Source: Chloroflexota bacterium
Lineage (GTDB): Bacteria > Chloroflexota > Dormibacteria > Aeolococcales > Aeolococcaceae
Direction: 5' to 3'
DNA: 32,027 bases
NCBI GenBank assembly: GCA_005880445.1
Contig: VBGJ01000039.1
Location: 1 to 32,027 of the forward strand
The notes under the pieces are model-generated. The model saw only the letters and a list, made by a program, of their open reading frames with translations. It did not search any database and was not told the origin of the DNA. Below, piece by piece: positions 1-8,613 of the stretch. The position numbers were made by a program, and so were the translations under genes. Every line of letters starts with the position of its first letter. The stretch's first letter is position 1.

Positions 1-46
1 TGTTGTAAGACTCACCTTCCGGCCCTGCTCAGGGCATCATGGCCAG

Positions 47-823
47 GTGCCCACCTACACCGACGAGGGGATCGTGCTGCGCCGCATCGACTACGGCGAG
101 ACCGACCGCATCCTCACCGTCCTAACTCGGGAGCACGGAAAGATCGGAGTGATGGCCCGGGGTGTGCGACGTCCACAGAGCCGCCTCGCGTCACGCACCG
201 ACCTCTTTGTGCGGAGCCGGATGCAGCTGGCGAAGGGACGTGGGCAGCTCGATGTGCTGGTTCAGGCCGAGCCGATGTCTCATCGCAGCAGCAGCACCGA
301 TCCACGGTGTGCGGCGTGCGCCGCGCTGTGCGCGGAGCTGAGCGACCGTGTGCTCGAGACCAACCACGCCGACGACGAGATCTACGCGCTGGTCGCGGCG
401 GCGATGACCGACTGCACCGAGCCCGGCCGCGATCCACGCGCCGCCATGGTGTGGTTCGCGAGACGCATGATCGACCGGCTCGGATATGCGCCGCAGCTCC
501 ACGACTGCGCGAGCTGCGGTCGCCGCCTTCCCGAGCAGCCAGCCCGCTTCAGCGCCGTGGGCGGCGGCCTCCTGTGCGGCGCATGCGGGGCGAGCGACGC
601 GGGGGCCATCGAGTGCGGTGTCCGCGCCATCAAGGTGCTGCGCACCGCCGCGGCGGGTGAGGTGGAGCTCTGGCGGCGACTGCGCCTCGACGCGCCGACG
701 CTGAGCACGCTGGAACGCATCATCGAGGCAGAGCTCGCGCAGCATCTCGACCGGCAGCTGCGATCCTTCGACGTGCTCCGCGCCATCGAGGGCAGGAGCG
801 GCGCTGCGCTCTCGGTAGACTGA
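47..823 (+). CDS. recO: DNA repair protein RecO
   Basis: RecO is the RecFOR-pathway mediator that binds single-stranded DNA and helps load RecA at gaps. The N-terminal OB-fold is recognisable at residues 1-80 (EGIVLRRIDYGETDRILTVL, then GKIGVMARGVRRP). A helical C-terminal domain carries a four-cysteine zinc site at C154, C157, C177 and C180. The 258-residue length is normal for the family. The start is GTG at 47; an ATG at 39 is in another frame. A CATCAT hexamer at 35-40 ends 6 nt before the GTG and could be a weak -10 box for a leaderless message, but too little upstream sequence is visible to tell whether recO belongs to a longer operon. glyS begins 6 nt after the stop. Confidence 0.96.
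   Translation: MPTYTDEGIVLRRIDYGETDRILTVLTREHGKIGVMARGVRRPQSRLASRTDLFVRSRMQLAKGRGQLDVLVQAEPMSHRSSSTDPRCAACAALCAELSDRVLETNHADDEIYALVAAAMTDCTEPGRDPRAAMVWFARRMIDRLGYAPQLHDCASCGRRLPEQPARFSAVGGGLLCGACGASDAGAIECGVRAIKVLRTAAAGEVELWRRLRLDAPTLSTLERIIEAELAQHLDRQLRSFDVLRAIEGRSGAALSVD
816..821 (+). promoter_or_regulatory. candidate -10 box of glyS (leaderless)
   Basis: TAGACT ends 8 nt before the glyS GTG, inside the last codons of recO. This spacing would put the transcription start at or within a base or two of the start codon. No -35 match and no Shine-Dalgarno are visible. Confidence 0.45.
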
Positions 824-829
824 CGCGCC

Positions 830-2227
830 GTGGGACAGCAGGCACCGGTGCAAGCGGATGTCGTCGAGAAGCTCGTCTCGCTGTGCAAGCAGCGCGGCTT
901 CGTGTACCCGTCGAGCGAGATCTATGGCGGCCTCAATGCCGTGTACGACTTCGGGCCGCTGGGCGTCCGTCTGCGCCGCAACATACGCGAACGGTGGTGG
1001 CGGCGCATCGTGGATCTGCGCGACGACGTTGAGGGGATCGAGACCGCGATCCTGATGAACCCACAGGTGTGGGTGGCGAGCGGGCACGTGCAGAGCTTCA
1101 CGGATCCGCTTGTCGATTGCACCGGGACGTGCAGGAAGCGCTGGCGTGCCGACCATCTCGCCGATGAGCGACGCGCGAGGGACAAGCCGGCGGACGCGCC
1201 GGGTTGCCCGGAGTGCGGCGGTGCGCTCACGGAGGCCCGGCAGTTCAACCTCATGTTCAAGACCTTCATCGGCCCGGTCGAAGAGGACGCGGCCCAGGTG
1301 TGGCTGCGCCCCGAGACGGCACAGGGCATGTTCGTCAACTTTGCCAACGTGCTCAACAGCTCGCGCCAGCGGGTCCCGTTCGGCGTCGCGCAAATGGGCA
1401 AGGGCTTCCGCAACGAGATCTCTCCGGGCAACTTCATCTTCCGCTTGCGTGAGTTCGAGCTGATGGAGATGGAGTTCTTCTGCAAGCCGGGCACCGACCG
1501 CGAGTGGCACGAGTACTGGTGCCGCGAGCGGCTCTCGTGGCATGTCGACGACATGGGCGTGCGCGAAGCGAACCTCCGGCTCCGCGCGCACGAGAAGTCC
1601 GAACTCTCCCACTACAGCACGGCGACGAGCGACATCGAGTACCACTTTCCGTTCGGGTGGGGCGAGCTGGAAGGCGTGGCGGATCGCACGGACTACGACC
1701 TCAAGACACACATGGAGCACAGCGGACGCGACCTGTCGTACTTCGATGTGCAGACGAATGAGCGCTATATCCCGTACGTGATCGAGCCGGCAGTTGGGGT
1801 GGATCGCATATTCATCACGCTCCTCGTCGACGCATACGACGAGGAAGAGGTGCGCGGCGAGCGGCGGGTGGTCCTGCATCTGCATCCCGATGTCGCACCG
1901 GTGCAGGTTGCGGTGCTGCCGCTCTCCAAAAAGGCTGAGTTGACCGAGCGCGCGCGGCGTATCGAGCACGATCTGCGCGGGAACTTCGCCACCGAGTACG
2001 ACGAGACGCAGTCGATCGGACGGCGATACCGCCGCCAGGATGAGATCGGCACGCCGCTCGCCGTCACCTTTGACTTCGACTCGCTCGAGGACCACGCAGT
2101 GACGATTCGCGAGCGCGACGGCATGACCCAGGTGCGGGTTCCCATCGACGGCTTGCACGCCGCGCTGCGCGATCAGCTGGGAACATTTCGTACCCGCGCG
2201 GGCCAGCGCGCGCACGGAGGCGGCTAG
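830..2227 (+). CDS. glyS: Glycyl-tRNA synthetase (single-chain, dimeric class II type)
   Basis: This class II synthetase charges tRNA-Gly with glycine. It is the single-chain type found in archaea, eukaryotes and Gram-positive-like bacteria, not the alpha2beta2 bacterial form. Seen in the sequence: an N-terminal segment with FVYPSSEIYGGLNAVYDFGPLG (residues 24-45, written here in part), a zinc-type cysteine set at C97, C101, C126 and C129, motif 2 with the RNE triplet around residues 194-196 followed by FIFRLREFELMEMEFF, motif 3 (VGVDRIFITLL), and a C-terminal anticodon-binding domain beginning near residue 350 (VAPVQVAVLPLSKKAELTE). The 465-residue length is typical. The GTG start at 830 lies just after recO and has no Shine-Dalgarno, in keeping with a leaderless message. 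Confidence 0.96.
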   Translation: MGQQAPVQADVVEKLVSLCKQRGFVYPSSEIYGGLNAVYDFGPLGVRLRRNIRERWWRRIVDLRDDVEGIETAILMNPQVWVASGHVQSFTDPLVDCTGTCRKRWRADHLADERRARDKPADAPGCPECGGALTEARQFNLMFKTFIGPVEEDAAQVWLRPETAQGMFVNFANVLNSSRQRVPFGVAQMGKGFRNEISPGNFIFRLREFELMEMEFFCKPGTDREWHEYWCRERLSWHVDDMGVREANLRLRAHEKSELSHYSTATSDIEYHFPFGWGELEGVADRTDYDLKTHMEHSGRDLSYFDVQTNERYIPYVIEPAVGVDRIFITLLVDAYDEEEVRGERRVVLHLHPDVAPVQVAVLPLSKKAELTERARRIEHDLRGNFATEYDETQSIGRRYRRQDEIGTPLAVTFDFDSLEDHAVTIRERDGMTQVRVPIDGLHAALRDQLGTFRTRAGQRAHGGG

Positions 2228-2239
2228 CGGACGTCGCGC

Positions 2240-2245
2240 TACGCT
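2240..2245 (+). promoter_or_regulatory. candidate -10 box of the secreted phosphatase gene (leaderless)
   Basis: TACGCT ends 6 nt before the GTG at 2252. With the usual 6-7 nt discriminator, transcription would start at the initiation codon. No Shine-Dalgarno is present. Confidence 0.45.
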
Positions 2246-2251
2246 GACCTC

Positions 2252-3226
2252 GTGAGCCGCCGTGGCCGAGCGACGCTGCCGGCGATCGCCGTGGCTGTGG
2301 TTGCCGTGCTGGTCGCCGGCGCCGCCGCCGGCACGCCCGCGGCGCCGCGCACACCGCGGTTGGCTGCCACCGGACCGGCGGCCGTGCCGCACGTGATGCT
2401 CATCGTCGAGGAGAATCGCAGCGAGGAAGCGGTCATCGGCGCGCCGCAGGCGCCCTTCGTGAACGCGCTCGCCAGTCGATACGGTGTGGCCACCGCGTCA
2501 TATGCAGAGTCGCATCCGAGCTTGCCCAACTATCTCGAGCTGCTCTCCGGCACCACGTGGGGGGTGACCGATGACGGCACAGGCTACAGCTTCCCCGGCC
2601 CGACTCTCGCCGACCAGTTGCAACAGCACGGCATACCGTGGCGCGCGTACATGGAATCGATGCCCCGACCGTGTTACCCGGGCGGCGGCTTCAACGGATA
2701 CGCGAAGAAGCACGACCCGTTCATGTACTTCAGGAGCATCACGGGCAATGCCACGAGCTGCGCCAACGTCGTGCCCTTCACGGCGCTGCACGCGGATCTC
2801 GCGTCGGGAGCTCCTCCGGCTTTTCTCTGGGTGACGCCCAATCTCTGCGACGACGGGCACGACTGCTCCACCGAGACGATGGACCGGTGGCTGGCCACCA
2901 ACCTCCCCCCGCTGCTCGAGTCATCGTGGTTCGCGCAGGACGGTGTCGTGATCATCACCTGGGACGAGGGTTCAGGTGGCAGTGGCTGCTGCCGTGGTGC
3001 ACACGGGGGCCGGATCGCAACACTCGTAGTCTCGTCGCGTCTGTATCAGCACGCGAGCAGTGCCACGCCGATAGATCACGCTGGCACGCTGCGAACCATC
3101 GAGGAGCTCTACTCGCTACCGTTCCTGGGCGACGCGGCGTGTTCATGCAGCGGCGATCTCCGCTCCCTGATCGAGTCGCCTCCGACCGCCGCGTTGACGT
3201 GGCTCACCGTGTCGCACTTTCGCTGA
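2252..3226 (+). CDS. Secreted phosphoesterase, SapM/acid-phosphatase-like
   Basis: The protein matches the phosphoesterase superfamily (PF04185 type) that includes phospholipase C and the mycobacterial SapM phosphatidylinositol-3-phosphatase. An N-terminal signal peptide is clear: positively charged start (MSRRGRA), then a hydrophobic Ala/Val core to about residue 35. The catalytic-domain signature follows at about residue 47 (HVMLIVEENRSEEAVIG), with PFVNALASRYGVAT and the SHPSLPNYLELLSG block. Near the C-terminus there is a metal-ligand-like IITWDEGSG, and HAGTLRTIEELYSLPFLG. Several cysteine pairs suggest extracytoplasmic disulphides. The substrate cannot be read from sequence; a secreted phosphomonoesterase or phosphodiesterase is likely. 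The end overlaps the convergent dehydrogenase remnant by 23 bp. Confidence 0.85.
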   Translation: MSRRGRATLPAIAVAVVAVLVAGAAAGTPAAPRTPRLAATGPAAVPHVMLIVEENRSEEAVIGAPQAPFVNALASRYGVATASYAESHPSLPNYLELLSGTTWGVTDDGTGYSFPGPTLADQLQQHGIPWRAYMESMPRPCYPGGGFNGYAKKHDPFMYFRSITGNATSCANVVPFTALHADLASGAPPAFLWVTPNLCDDGHDCSTETMDRWLATNLPPLLESSWFAQDGVVIITWDEGSGGSGCCRGAHGGRIATLVVSSRLYQHASSATPIDHAGTLRTIEELYSLPFLGDAACSCSGDLRSLIESPPTAALTWLTVSHFR

Positions 3227-4048
3227 TCGCCGTCCAGCTGCCGCGCACGCGGTCCATCAGACGCGCGGTGGCAGTCGAATCATCGAGCGACAGCGGAGCG
3301 GGTGCGCCGTCCAGCACACTCTGCGAGAAGGCCTCCACCATCAGCTGGTAGGGATCGTCTGGATCATGCCATGCGGTGAATGGCTGCTCGATTCGTACGA
3401 TCCGGTCGCCCGTCACCAGCACCGCAGCGCTGCGGCGACGCTGATGTCCACCGCTCCGACGCGGGCCACCGCGCTCACGGCGTCCGGCTCACCGCAGAAC
3501 CATCGTGCTGCATCGAGGGTGTAGCAGCCCACGTCCAGCAGCGCACCGCCGCCGAGCTCCACACGCAACCGCGGATTGCCGCTGTCGTGCAGCGCGAAAC
3601 CGAAGCTCGCGTTGAGGAACCGTACGTCGTCAGCGCTCTCCCGAAGGGCACGCATCCGCGGGTGGAAGCGGTACATGAACGCCTCCATCAACGTCAGTCC
3701 GAACGATGACGCAGCCCGGGCCATCTGTCGCACCTCGGAGGCGTCGACCCCGAGCGGTTTCTCGCACAGCACGTGCTTGCCGGCTTCGAGGGCGCGCAAC
3801 GTCCACGGCAGATGGAGGCTGTTGACCAGTGCGATGTACACGGCATCGACCGTCTCGTCCTCGAGCAGCGCGTCGTACGTGGGATGCACCCGCGCCACGC
3901 CGTGACGCTTGGCCATTGCCGCCGCACGGTTGGGGCTGCGGCTGGCGATCGCGACCGCGTCGGCGTTGTGGGCGGCGCGCAGCGCCGGAAGCACGGCGCG
4001 ATCCGCTATCCACGCCGCGCCGATCACGCCGAAGCGCAGACGCGGCAC
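3204..4048 (-). pseudogene. Gfo/Idh/MocA-family oxidoreductase, disrupted by internal deletion and frameshift
   Basis: The 5' part (4048 down to 3413, 211 residues, GTG start) encodes a normal NAD(P)-binding Rossmann domain (GVIGAAWIADR at the N-terminus, CEKPLG mid-domain) and the start of the C-terminal dehydrogenase domain. It then stops at TGA just after VAAALRCW. The reading continues in a different frame (3422 to 3204, 72 residues) with a typical family C-terminus (RIVRIEQPF..DPYQLMVEAFSQSVLDG). Compared with family members, about 44 residues (roughly 130 bp) that should lie between these parts are absent, so this is a deletion plus frame change, not a one-base slip. It sits 5 nt after the stop of the upstream fusion dehydrogenase, so the two were probably cotranscribed. 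It could be a real pseudogene or a consensus/assembly deletion. Confidence 0.75.
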
Positions 4049-4053
4049 GGAGG

Positions 4054-5718
4054 TCAGATGCGCCGCTCGATCAACGCGCCGTCCTGTTCCGCGGACGTCA
4101 TCGCTGTCTCCATGACGGCGACCACGCGGCGGGCCTGCTGAGGAGGAACCGCGAGCGGTTCGCCATGGAGCAGATGACCGGCGAGGTTGCGGTAGAAGGC
4201 GCCGCGGTCGCGGCGCGGCAACGCCACGCGCTCCTCGTGCGTGCCGCCCTCGCCGTCGGGCCGCAGCACCCGAAGGCGGGCCGGGAGGTCGGTGGGCGCC
4301 ACTGCGATCTCGTCAATCTCGCCGTCCGGTCCGCGAGGCCGCTCGGTCACTCGCCGCCAGTCTCCAACGATCGATCCGCGTGTGCCCAGGACGTACCACT
4401 TCGGTTTCAGCGCGGCTGCAACGGCGGATTGCGCGAAGGATGCAACCGATCCATTCGCGAACGTGATGTCGACCGTGACGTGGTCCGCATTGGTCACGTC
4501 ATGCCACACTCGTTTGTGCTCGAGGCCGCGCACCGAGACAACCTCGCTGTCGAAGAGCTGCAGGATCCAGTCGATGTAGTGCGATCCCCAGTCGTACACT
4601 GCTCCGCCGCTGATCGGTTGGTGGCTGTGCCAGTAGTGGCACGGATGCTGGAAACCTCCCACGAATGACTCGAGGAGAAACGGTTCTCCGATGGCCCCCG
4701 ATCCCACGACCCGATGCAGCGCCACGAAGTCTGGATCCCAGCGGCGGTTTTGAAACACGGTGAGCGCGAGCCGCTGGCTGGCGGCCGACTCGACCATCGC
4801 GTCACAGTCACGCGCGTGGAGCGCGAACGGTTTCTCGCACACGACGTGCTTGCCCGCGTCCAGCGCATCGAGCACGACGCCGGCGTGGGTCGCCGGCGGG
4901 GTTGCCACGATCACCAGATGCACATCGTCGCGGCGAAAGAGGTCGGCCGTGGACGTGACGCTCGGCACGCCGAGGGGTGCTGCCAGCCGGAGCCGAGCTT
5001 CGTCTCGATCGCACACCGCGGCCAGCCACAGTCCGGGCGTCTCGTGCAGTGCCGCCGCGTGCGCCGGGCCCAGGGCGCCGAAGCCGATGAGGCCGACCCC
5101 GATGGCCGGCGTGTTCGCTGCGTCGACCACGCTGCTGCCGATGGCGCGCAGCAGCGCGCTCCGGAAGGGATCGTGCGCATAGGTGCGTGGATCATGGCCG
5201 AGGCCCACGTACGTGAAGCTGCCACTGCCGACGCTCCGCCGATACGCGAGCACCTGTTGCGTGTGGCGCCATGTGGTGCGCAGCAGCGGCACCGCCGCCG
5301 CCGGCGCCTCGGGCAGGAGGTTCACCTCGTCGTGCACCCGAAATCCCCGATGCGCGTCGTCGGCCGGGTTCACGTCGAGCTCCGTGTGCACGGTCCGGCC
5401 GTTCGGTGTCCAGCCGGCGAGCCCGGCGATCCGCGGGCTTGATGACCAGACGGTGAGAGTCTGTCCCGCCACCACGACGCGGCCGCCCGCTTGCACGAAG
5501 CGCTCCACCGCACCGGCCTGTGTCTCCGTGAGCTGCTCCCGATGGCGATGTGCATACACGACGCGCACGTTCTGGAGGTCGAGCAGCCGGTCAGCATCGA
5601 TGGTCAGGTCGACGTCGTAGCGCCCCGAGCCGCGCAGGTCCGCGGTGAGCGGCGCCAGATGATCGATGCGTTCCGGGTCGCAGAGCACGAGGACCGCCAC
5701 CCGCTCACCGAGGCCCAT
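4054..5718 (-). CDS. ThuA-like domain fused to Gfo/Idh/MocA dehydrogenase
   Basis: Two domains are joined in one frame. Counting from ATG 5730, residues 1-200 resemble ThuA, a glutamine-amidotransferase-like fold linked to sugar (trehalose) use, ending in the characteristic YVGLGHD..TYAHDPFRSALLRAI. Residues about 210-558 form a Gfo/Idh/MocA NAD(P)-dependent sugar dehydrogenase: Rossmann motif GLIGFGALG (213-221), catalytic-lysine motif EKP (299-301) and a GGAVYDWGSHYIDW block (about 375-388) carrying the family histidine. Two in-frame ATGs exist, at 5730 and 5718. A TAGGAT -10 box overlaps the first and lies 10 nt before the second, so 5718 (554 aa) is preferred. The likely role is oxidation or epimerisation of a sugar or cyclitol; the substrate is unknown. 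It heads a two-gene minus-strand unit with the disrupted paralogue. Confidence 0.85.
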   Translation of the reverse strand: MGLGERVAVLVLCDPERIDHLAPLTADLRGSGRYDVDLTIDADRLLDLQNVRVVYAHRHREQLTETQAGAVERFVQAGGRVVVAGQTLTVWSSSPRIAGLAGWTPNGRTVHTELDVNPADDAHRGFRVHDEVNLLPEAPAAAVPLLRTTWRHTQQVLAYRRSVGSGSFTYVGLGHDPRTYAHDPFRSALLRAIGSSVVDAANTPAIGVGLIGFGALGPAHAAALHETPGLWLAAVCDRDEARLRLAAPLGVPSVTSTADLFRRDDVHLVIVATPPATHAGVVLDALDAGKHVVCEKPFALHARDCDAMVESAASQRLALTVFQNRRWDPDFVALHRVVGSGAIGEPFLLESFVGGFQHPCHYWHSHQPISGGAVYDWGSHYIDWILQLFDSEVVSVRGLEHKRVWHDVTNADHVTVDITFANGSVASFAQSAVAAALKPKWYVLGTRGSIVGDWRRVTERPRGPDGEIDEIAVAPTDLPARLRVLRPDGEGGTHEERVALPRRDRGAFYRNLAGHLLHGEPLAVPPQQARRVVAVMETAMTSAEQDGALIERRI

Positions 5719-5728
5719 GCTGCCCGCC

Positions 5729-5734
5729 ATCCTA
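5729..5734 (-). promoter_or_regulatory. candidate -10 box of the ThuA/Gfo fusion gene
   Basis: TAGGAT on the minus strand ends 10 nt before the ATG at 5718. It overlaps the alternative upstream ATG at 5730, which argues for the downstream start. Confidence 0.4.
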
Positions 5735-5783
5735 AGCGCTCGCGGCAGCCGGGCGCGGCCCGCCGGGGACAGCGGGGATGCTC

Positions 5784-5789
5784 TACGCT
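5784..5789 (+). promoter_or_regulatory. candidate -10 box of ppdK
   Basis: TACGCT lies in the divergent intergenic region, about 50 nt upstream of the ppdK ATG at 5843. This would give a 5' leader of roughly 47 nt containing the GAGGA Shine-Dalgarno. No convincing -35 box is seen. Confidence 0.35.
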
Positions 5790-5842
5790 CTGGCGCTCGG
5801 ACCGCGCCGGAACTGGAGATCGATCACGACGAGGACTGGCTG

Positions 5843-8605
5843 ATGGCGGCAGGTACGCGGCGTCCACCTGCGAAGAAGAAGCAGCTCACGGCGAAGACCG
5901 CGAAGGCGAAGCCCAAGAAGGTGAGCCCGGACGGTCGCGCTCGCCGACCGGCGGCGCACAAGTGGGTGTACCTCTTCGCAGAGGGCAACGCCACGATGCG
6001 CGACCTCCTCGGCGGCAAGGGTGCGGGAGTGGCGGAGATGACGCGGGCCGGTCTGCCTGTGCCGCCCGGCTTCACCATCACCACCGAGGCGTGCAACGCC
6101 TTCTACGCCAACGCACGGAAGTTTCCCCGCGGCATGGACGAGCAGATGGATGCCGCGCTGCGCCACGTCGAGAAGCAAACCGGCAAGCGATTTGGCGACC
6201 CGAAGAATCCGCTGCTGGTCAGCGTCCGCAGCGGCGCGAAGTTCTCGATGCCGGGAATGATGGACACGGTGCTGAACCTCGGCCTGAACGCATCGACGCT
6301 CGAAGGCTTGGCTGCGCTGACGAAGGATCGCCGCTTCGCCCTCGACGCCCAGCGGCGCTTCATCCAGCTGTTCAGCAAGATCGTGCTTGGTGTCGACGGA
6401 CAGCGGTTCGAGGACGCTCTCGACGAGATCAAGCGCAAGACGGGCGCGGCAACCGACGCAGATCTCACCCCCGCCGCACTGCAGAAGCTGATCGACCGGT
6501 ATCGCGAGATCGTGCGCAGGGACGCGAAGACCGACTTCCCTGAAGATCCCCGGCAGCAGTTGCGCGCAGCCATCGGCGCCGTGTTCCAGTCGTGGAACAA
6601 CAAACGGGCCATCGACTACCGGAACTTCAACCGCATCCCGCACGATCTCGGCACTGCCGTCAACGTGCAGTCGATGGTGTTCGGCAACATGGGCAGCGAT
6701 TCGGGCACAGGTGTCGCCTTCACACGGGACCCGTCCACGGGTGAAAAGCGACTGTACGGCGAGTACTTGACCAATGCGCAGGGTGAGGACGTCGTGGCCG
6801 GCATACGCACGCCCAAGCCCATCGCGGCCATGGCGAAGGATCTACCCAAGGCCTACAAGCAGTTCGAGCAGATCGCGCGCAAGCTCGAGCGCCATTACCG
6901 TGACGTGCAAGACATGGAATTCACCATCGAGCGCGGACGCCTGTACATGCTGCAGACGCGGAGTGGCAAGCGCACCGCGGAGGCGGCGGTGAAGATTGCA
7001 GTGGACATGGTGGGCGAGCGACTGATCTCTCGCCGGGAAGCCGTCATGCGCGTCGAACCCACGCAGGCCGATCAACTGCTGCACCGTCGCATCGATCCGT
7101 CAGCGAAGGTCGAGGTGCTGGCGACGGGACTGGCAGCCTCCCCCGGCGCCGCATATGGCAAGGCCGTATTCGATGCGGACCGCGCCGAAGCGATGGCAAA
7201 GGAAGGCGAGTCGGTGATCCTGGTTCGGATCGAGACCAACCCCGATGACGTGCACGGGATGATTGCGGCGCAGGGGGTGCTCACATCGCGGGGCGGGCGT
7301 ACCTCGCACGCGGCTGTGGTGGCGCGCGGCATGGGAAAGCCGTGCGTGGCGGGCGCCGAATCCGTCGCAGTCGACCTGGACAGACGCCAGTTCACCGCTG
7401 GCGGCACCATCGTCAAGGAGGGCGACGCGTTCACCATCGACGGCGGCACCGGCCGGGTCATTGCGGGCCGAGTCCCCATGCTCGAGGCGGAAATCTCGCG
7501 GGAGCTCCAGGAGCTTCTCCGCTGGGCCGACTCGTTTCGGCGCCTGGAAGTGTGGGCCAACGGCGACTACCCGCATGACGCGGAGCGTGCGCGGGGATTC
7601 GGTGCACAGGGCATCGGGTTGTGTCGCACCGAGCACATGTTCATGGAGCAGAACCGCCTGCCCATCGTGCAGCGCATGATCCTCGCCTCCGACAGCGAGG
7701 AGCGGCGCCGCGAGCTGGCATTGCTGCTGCCATTCCAGCGCGATGATTTCCGCGGCATCCTCGCTGCGATGCACGGCCTTCCCGTGATCATCCGGCTCAT
7801 CGATCCGCCGCTGCACGAGTTTCTTCCATCGTACGAGGACCTCCTTGTGGAGGTGACGCGAGCACAGGCGCAAGGCAAGCCTGAGGCGGATTACCGTGAT
7901 CAAGCCAGACTCCTTGCAGCGGTGCGGGATCTCCGTGAGCAGAACCCGATGCTTGGGCTCCGTGGCTGCCGGCTCGGGCTGCTGTTCCCCGAGATCATCG
8001 AGATGCAGACACGGGCGATCATCGAGGCGGCGGTGCAGTTGAAGAAGGAACGCGTGAGTGTGCATCCGGAGATCATGGTGCCCTTGGTGAGCACCGCCGA
8101 AGAGCTCCGGCGCACGCGTGAGGTCATCGATGCCACGGCGCAGGCCGTGTTCCGAGAGACGAAGGCGACCGTGCGATACCTGGTGGGTACGATGATCGAG
8201 CTGCCACGCGCCGCCCTCACAGCGCGTGCCATCGCCGAGTCGGCAGAGTTCTTCTCATTTGGTACGAACGATCTGACCCAGACGACGTTCGGCATGTCGC
8301 GTGACGACGCGGAAGGCAAGTTCCTGATCAAGTACGTCGAGGAAAAGATCTTGCCGTACAACCCATTCGAGACCATCGACCACGATGGCGTCGGCCGGCT
8401 GATGCAGATCGCGGTGGAGGAGGGGCGGAGGACGCGCGGCTCCCTCAGCGTCGGCATTTGCGGCGAGCATGGCGGAGATCCCGAGTCGATCGCGCTCTGC
8501 GAGGAGATGGGCCTGGACTACGTCTCGTGCTCGCCGTATCGCGTACCGGCTGCCCGCCTCGCCGCGGCGCACGCACGGTTGACGCAGGTGGAGCGCGACC
8601 GCTGA
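5843..8605 (+). CDS. ppdK: Pyruvate, phosphate dikinase
   Basis: PPDK interconverts pyruvate, ATP and phosphate with PEP, AMP and pyrophosphate, acting at the PEP-pyruvate node. The N-terminal ATP-grasp domain starts near residue 38 (KWVYLFAEGNATMRDLLGGKGAGVAEM). The swivelling phosphohistidine domain has GGRTSHAAVVARGMGKPCVAG with catalytic H489. The C-terminal PEP/pyruvate barrel ends with GICGEHGGDP, whose C873 is the expected active-site cysteine. The ATG at 5843 is chosen because GAGGA lies 7 nt upstream; the frame stays open upstream to 5666 but that extension has no start signal. The 920-residue length is slightly above the family norm because of a Lys/Arg/Ala-rich leader of about 35 residues before the catalytic core. 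Confidence 0.97.
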   Translation: MAAGTRRPPAKKKQLTAKTAKAKPKKVSPDGRARRPAAHKWVYLFAEGNATMRDLLGGKGAGVAEMTRAGLPVPPGFTITTEACNAFYANARKFPRGMDEQMDAALRHVEKQTGKRFGDPKNPLLVSVRSGAKFSMPGMMDTVLNLGLNASTLEGLAALTKDRRFALDAQRRFIQLFSKIVLGVDGQRFEDALDEIKRKTGAATDADLTPAALQKLIDRYREIVRRDAKTDFPEDPRQQLRAAIGAVFQSWNNKRAIDYRNFNRIPHDLGTAVNVQSMVFGNMGSDSGTGVAFTRDPSTGEKRLYGEYLTNAQGEDVVAGIRTPKPIAAMAKDLPKAYKQFEQIARKLERHYRDVQDMEFTIERGRLYMLQTRSGKRTAEAAVKIAVDMVGERLISRREAVMRVEPTQADQLLHRRIDPSAKVEVLATGLAASPGAAYGKAVFDADRAEAMAKEGESVILVRIETNPDDVHGMIAAQGVLTSRGGRTSHAAVVARGMGKPCVAGAESVAVDLDRRQFTAGGTIVKEGDAFTIDGGTGRVIAGRVPMLEAEISRELQELLRWADSFRRLEVWANGDYPHDAERARGFGAQGIGLCRTEHMFMEQNRLPIVQRMILASDSEERRRELALLLPFQRDDFRGILAAMHGLPVIIRLIDPPLHEFLPSYEDLLVEVTRAQAQGKPEADYRDQARLLAAVRDLREQNPMLGLRGCRLGLLFPEIIEMQTRAIIEAAVQLKKERVSVHPEIMVPLVSTAEELRRTREVIDATAQAVFRETKATVRYLVGTMIELPRAALTARAIAESAEFFSFGTNDLTQTTFGMSRDDAEGKFLIKYVEEKILPYNPFETIDHDGVGRLMQIAVEEGRRTRGSLSVGICGEHGGDPESIALCEEMGLDYVSCSPYRVPAARLAAAHARLTQVERDR

Positions 8606-8613
8606 GCGACCGA

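Noticed and set aside
191-2392. A 733-codon minus-strand open frame over recO and glyS
   Set aside because: Antisense shadow of two confidently identified genes; composition is unlike the other proteins.
5666-5842. N-terminal extension of pyruvate phosphate dikinase to 5666
   Set aside because: It would overlap the divergent dehydrogenase gene and its promoter, and the ATG at 5843 has a good Shine-Dalgarno.
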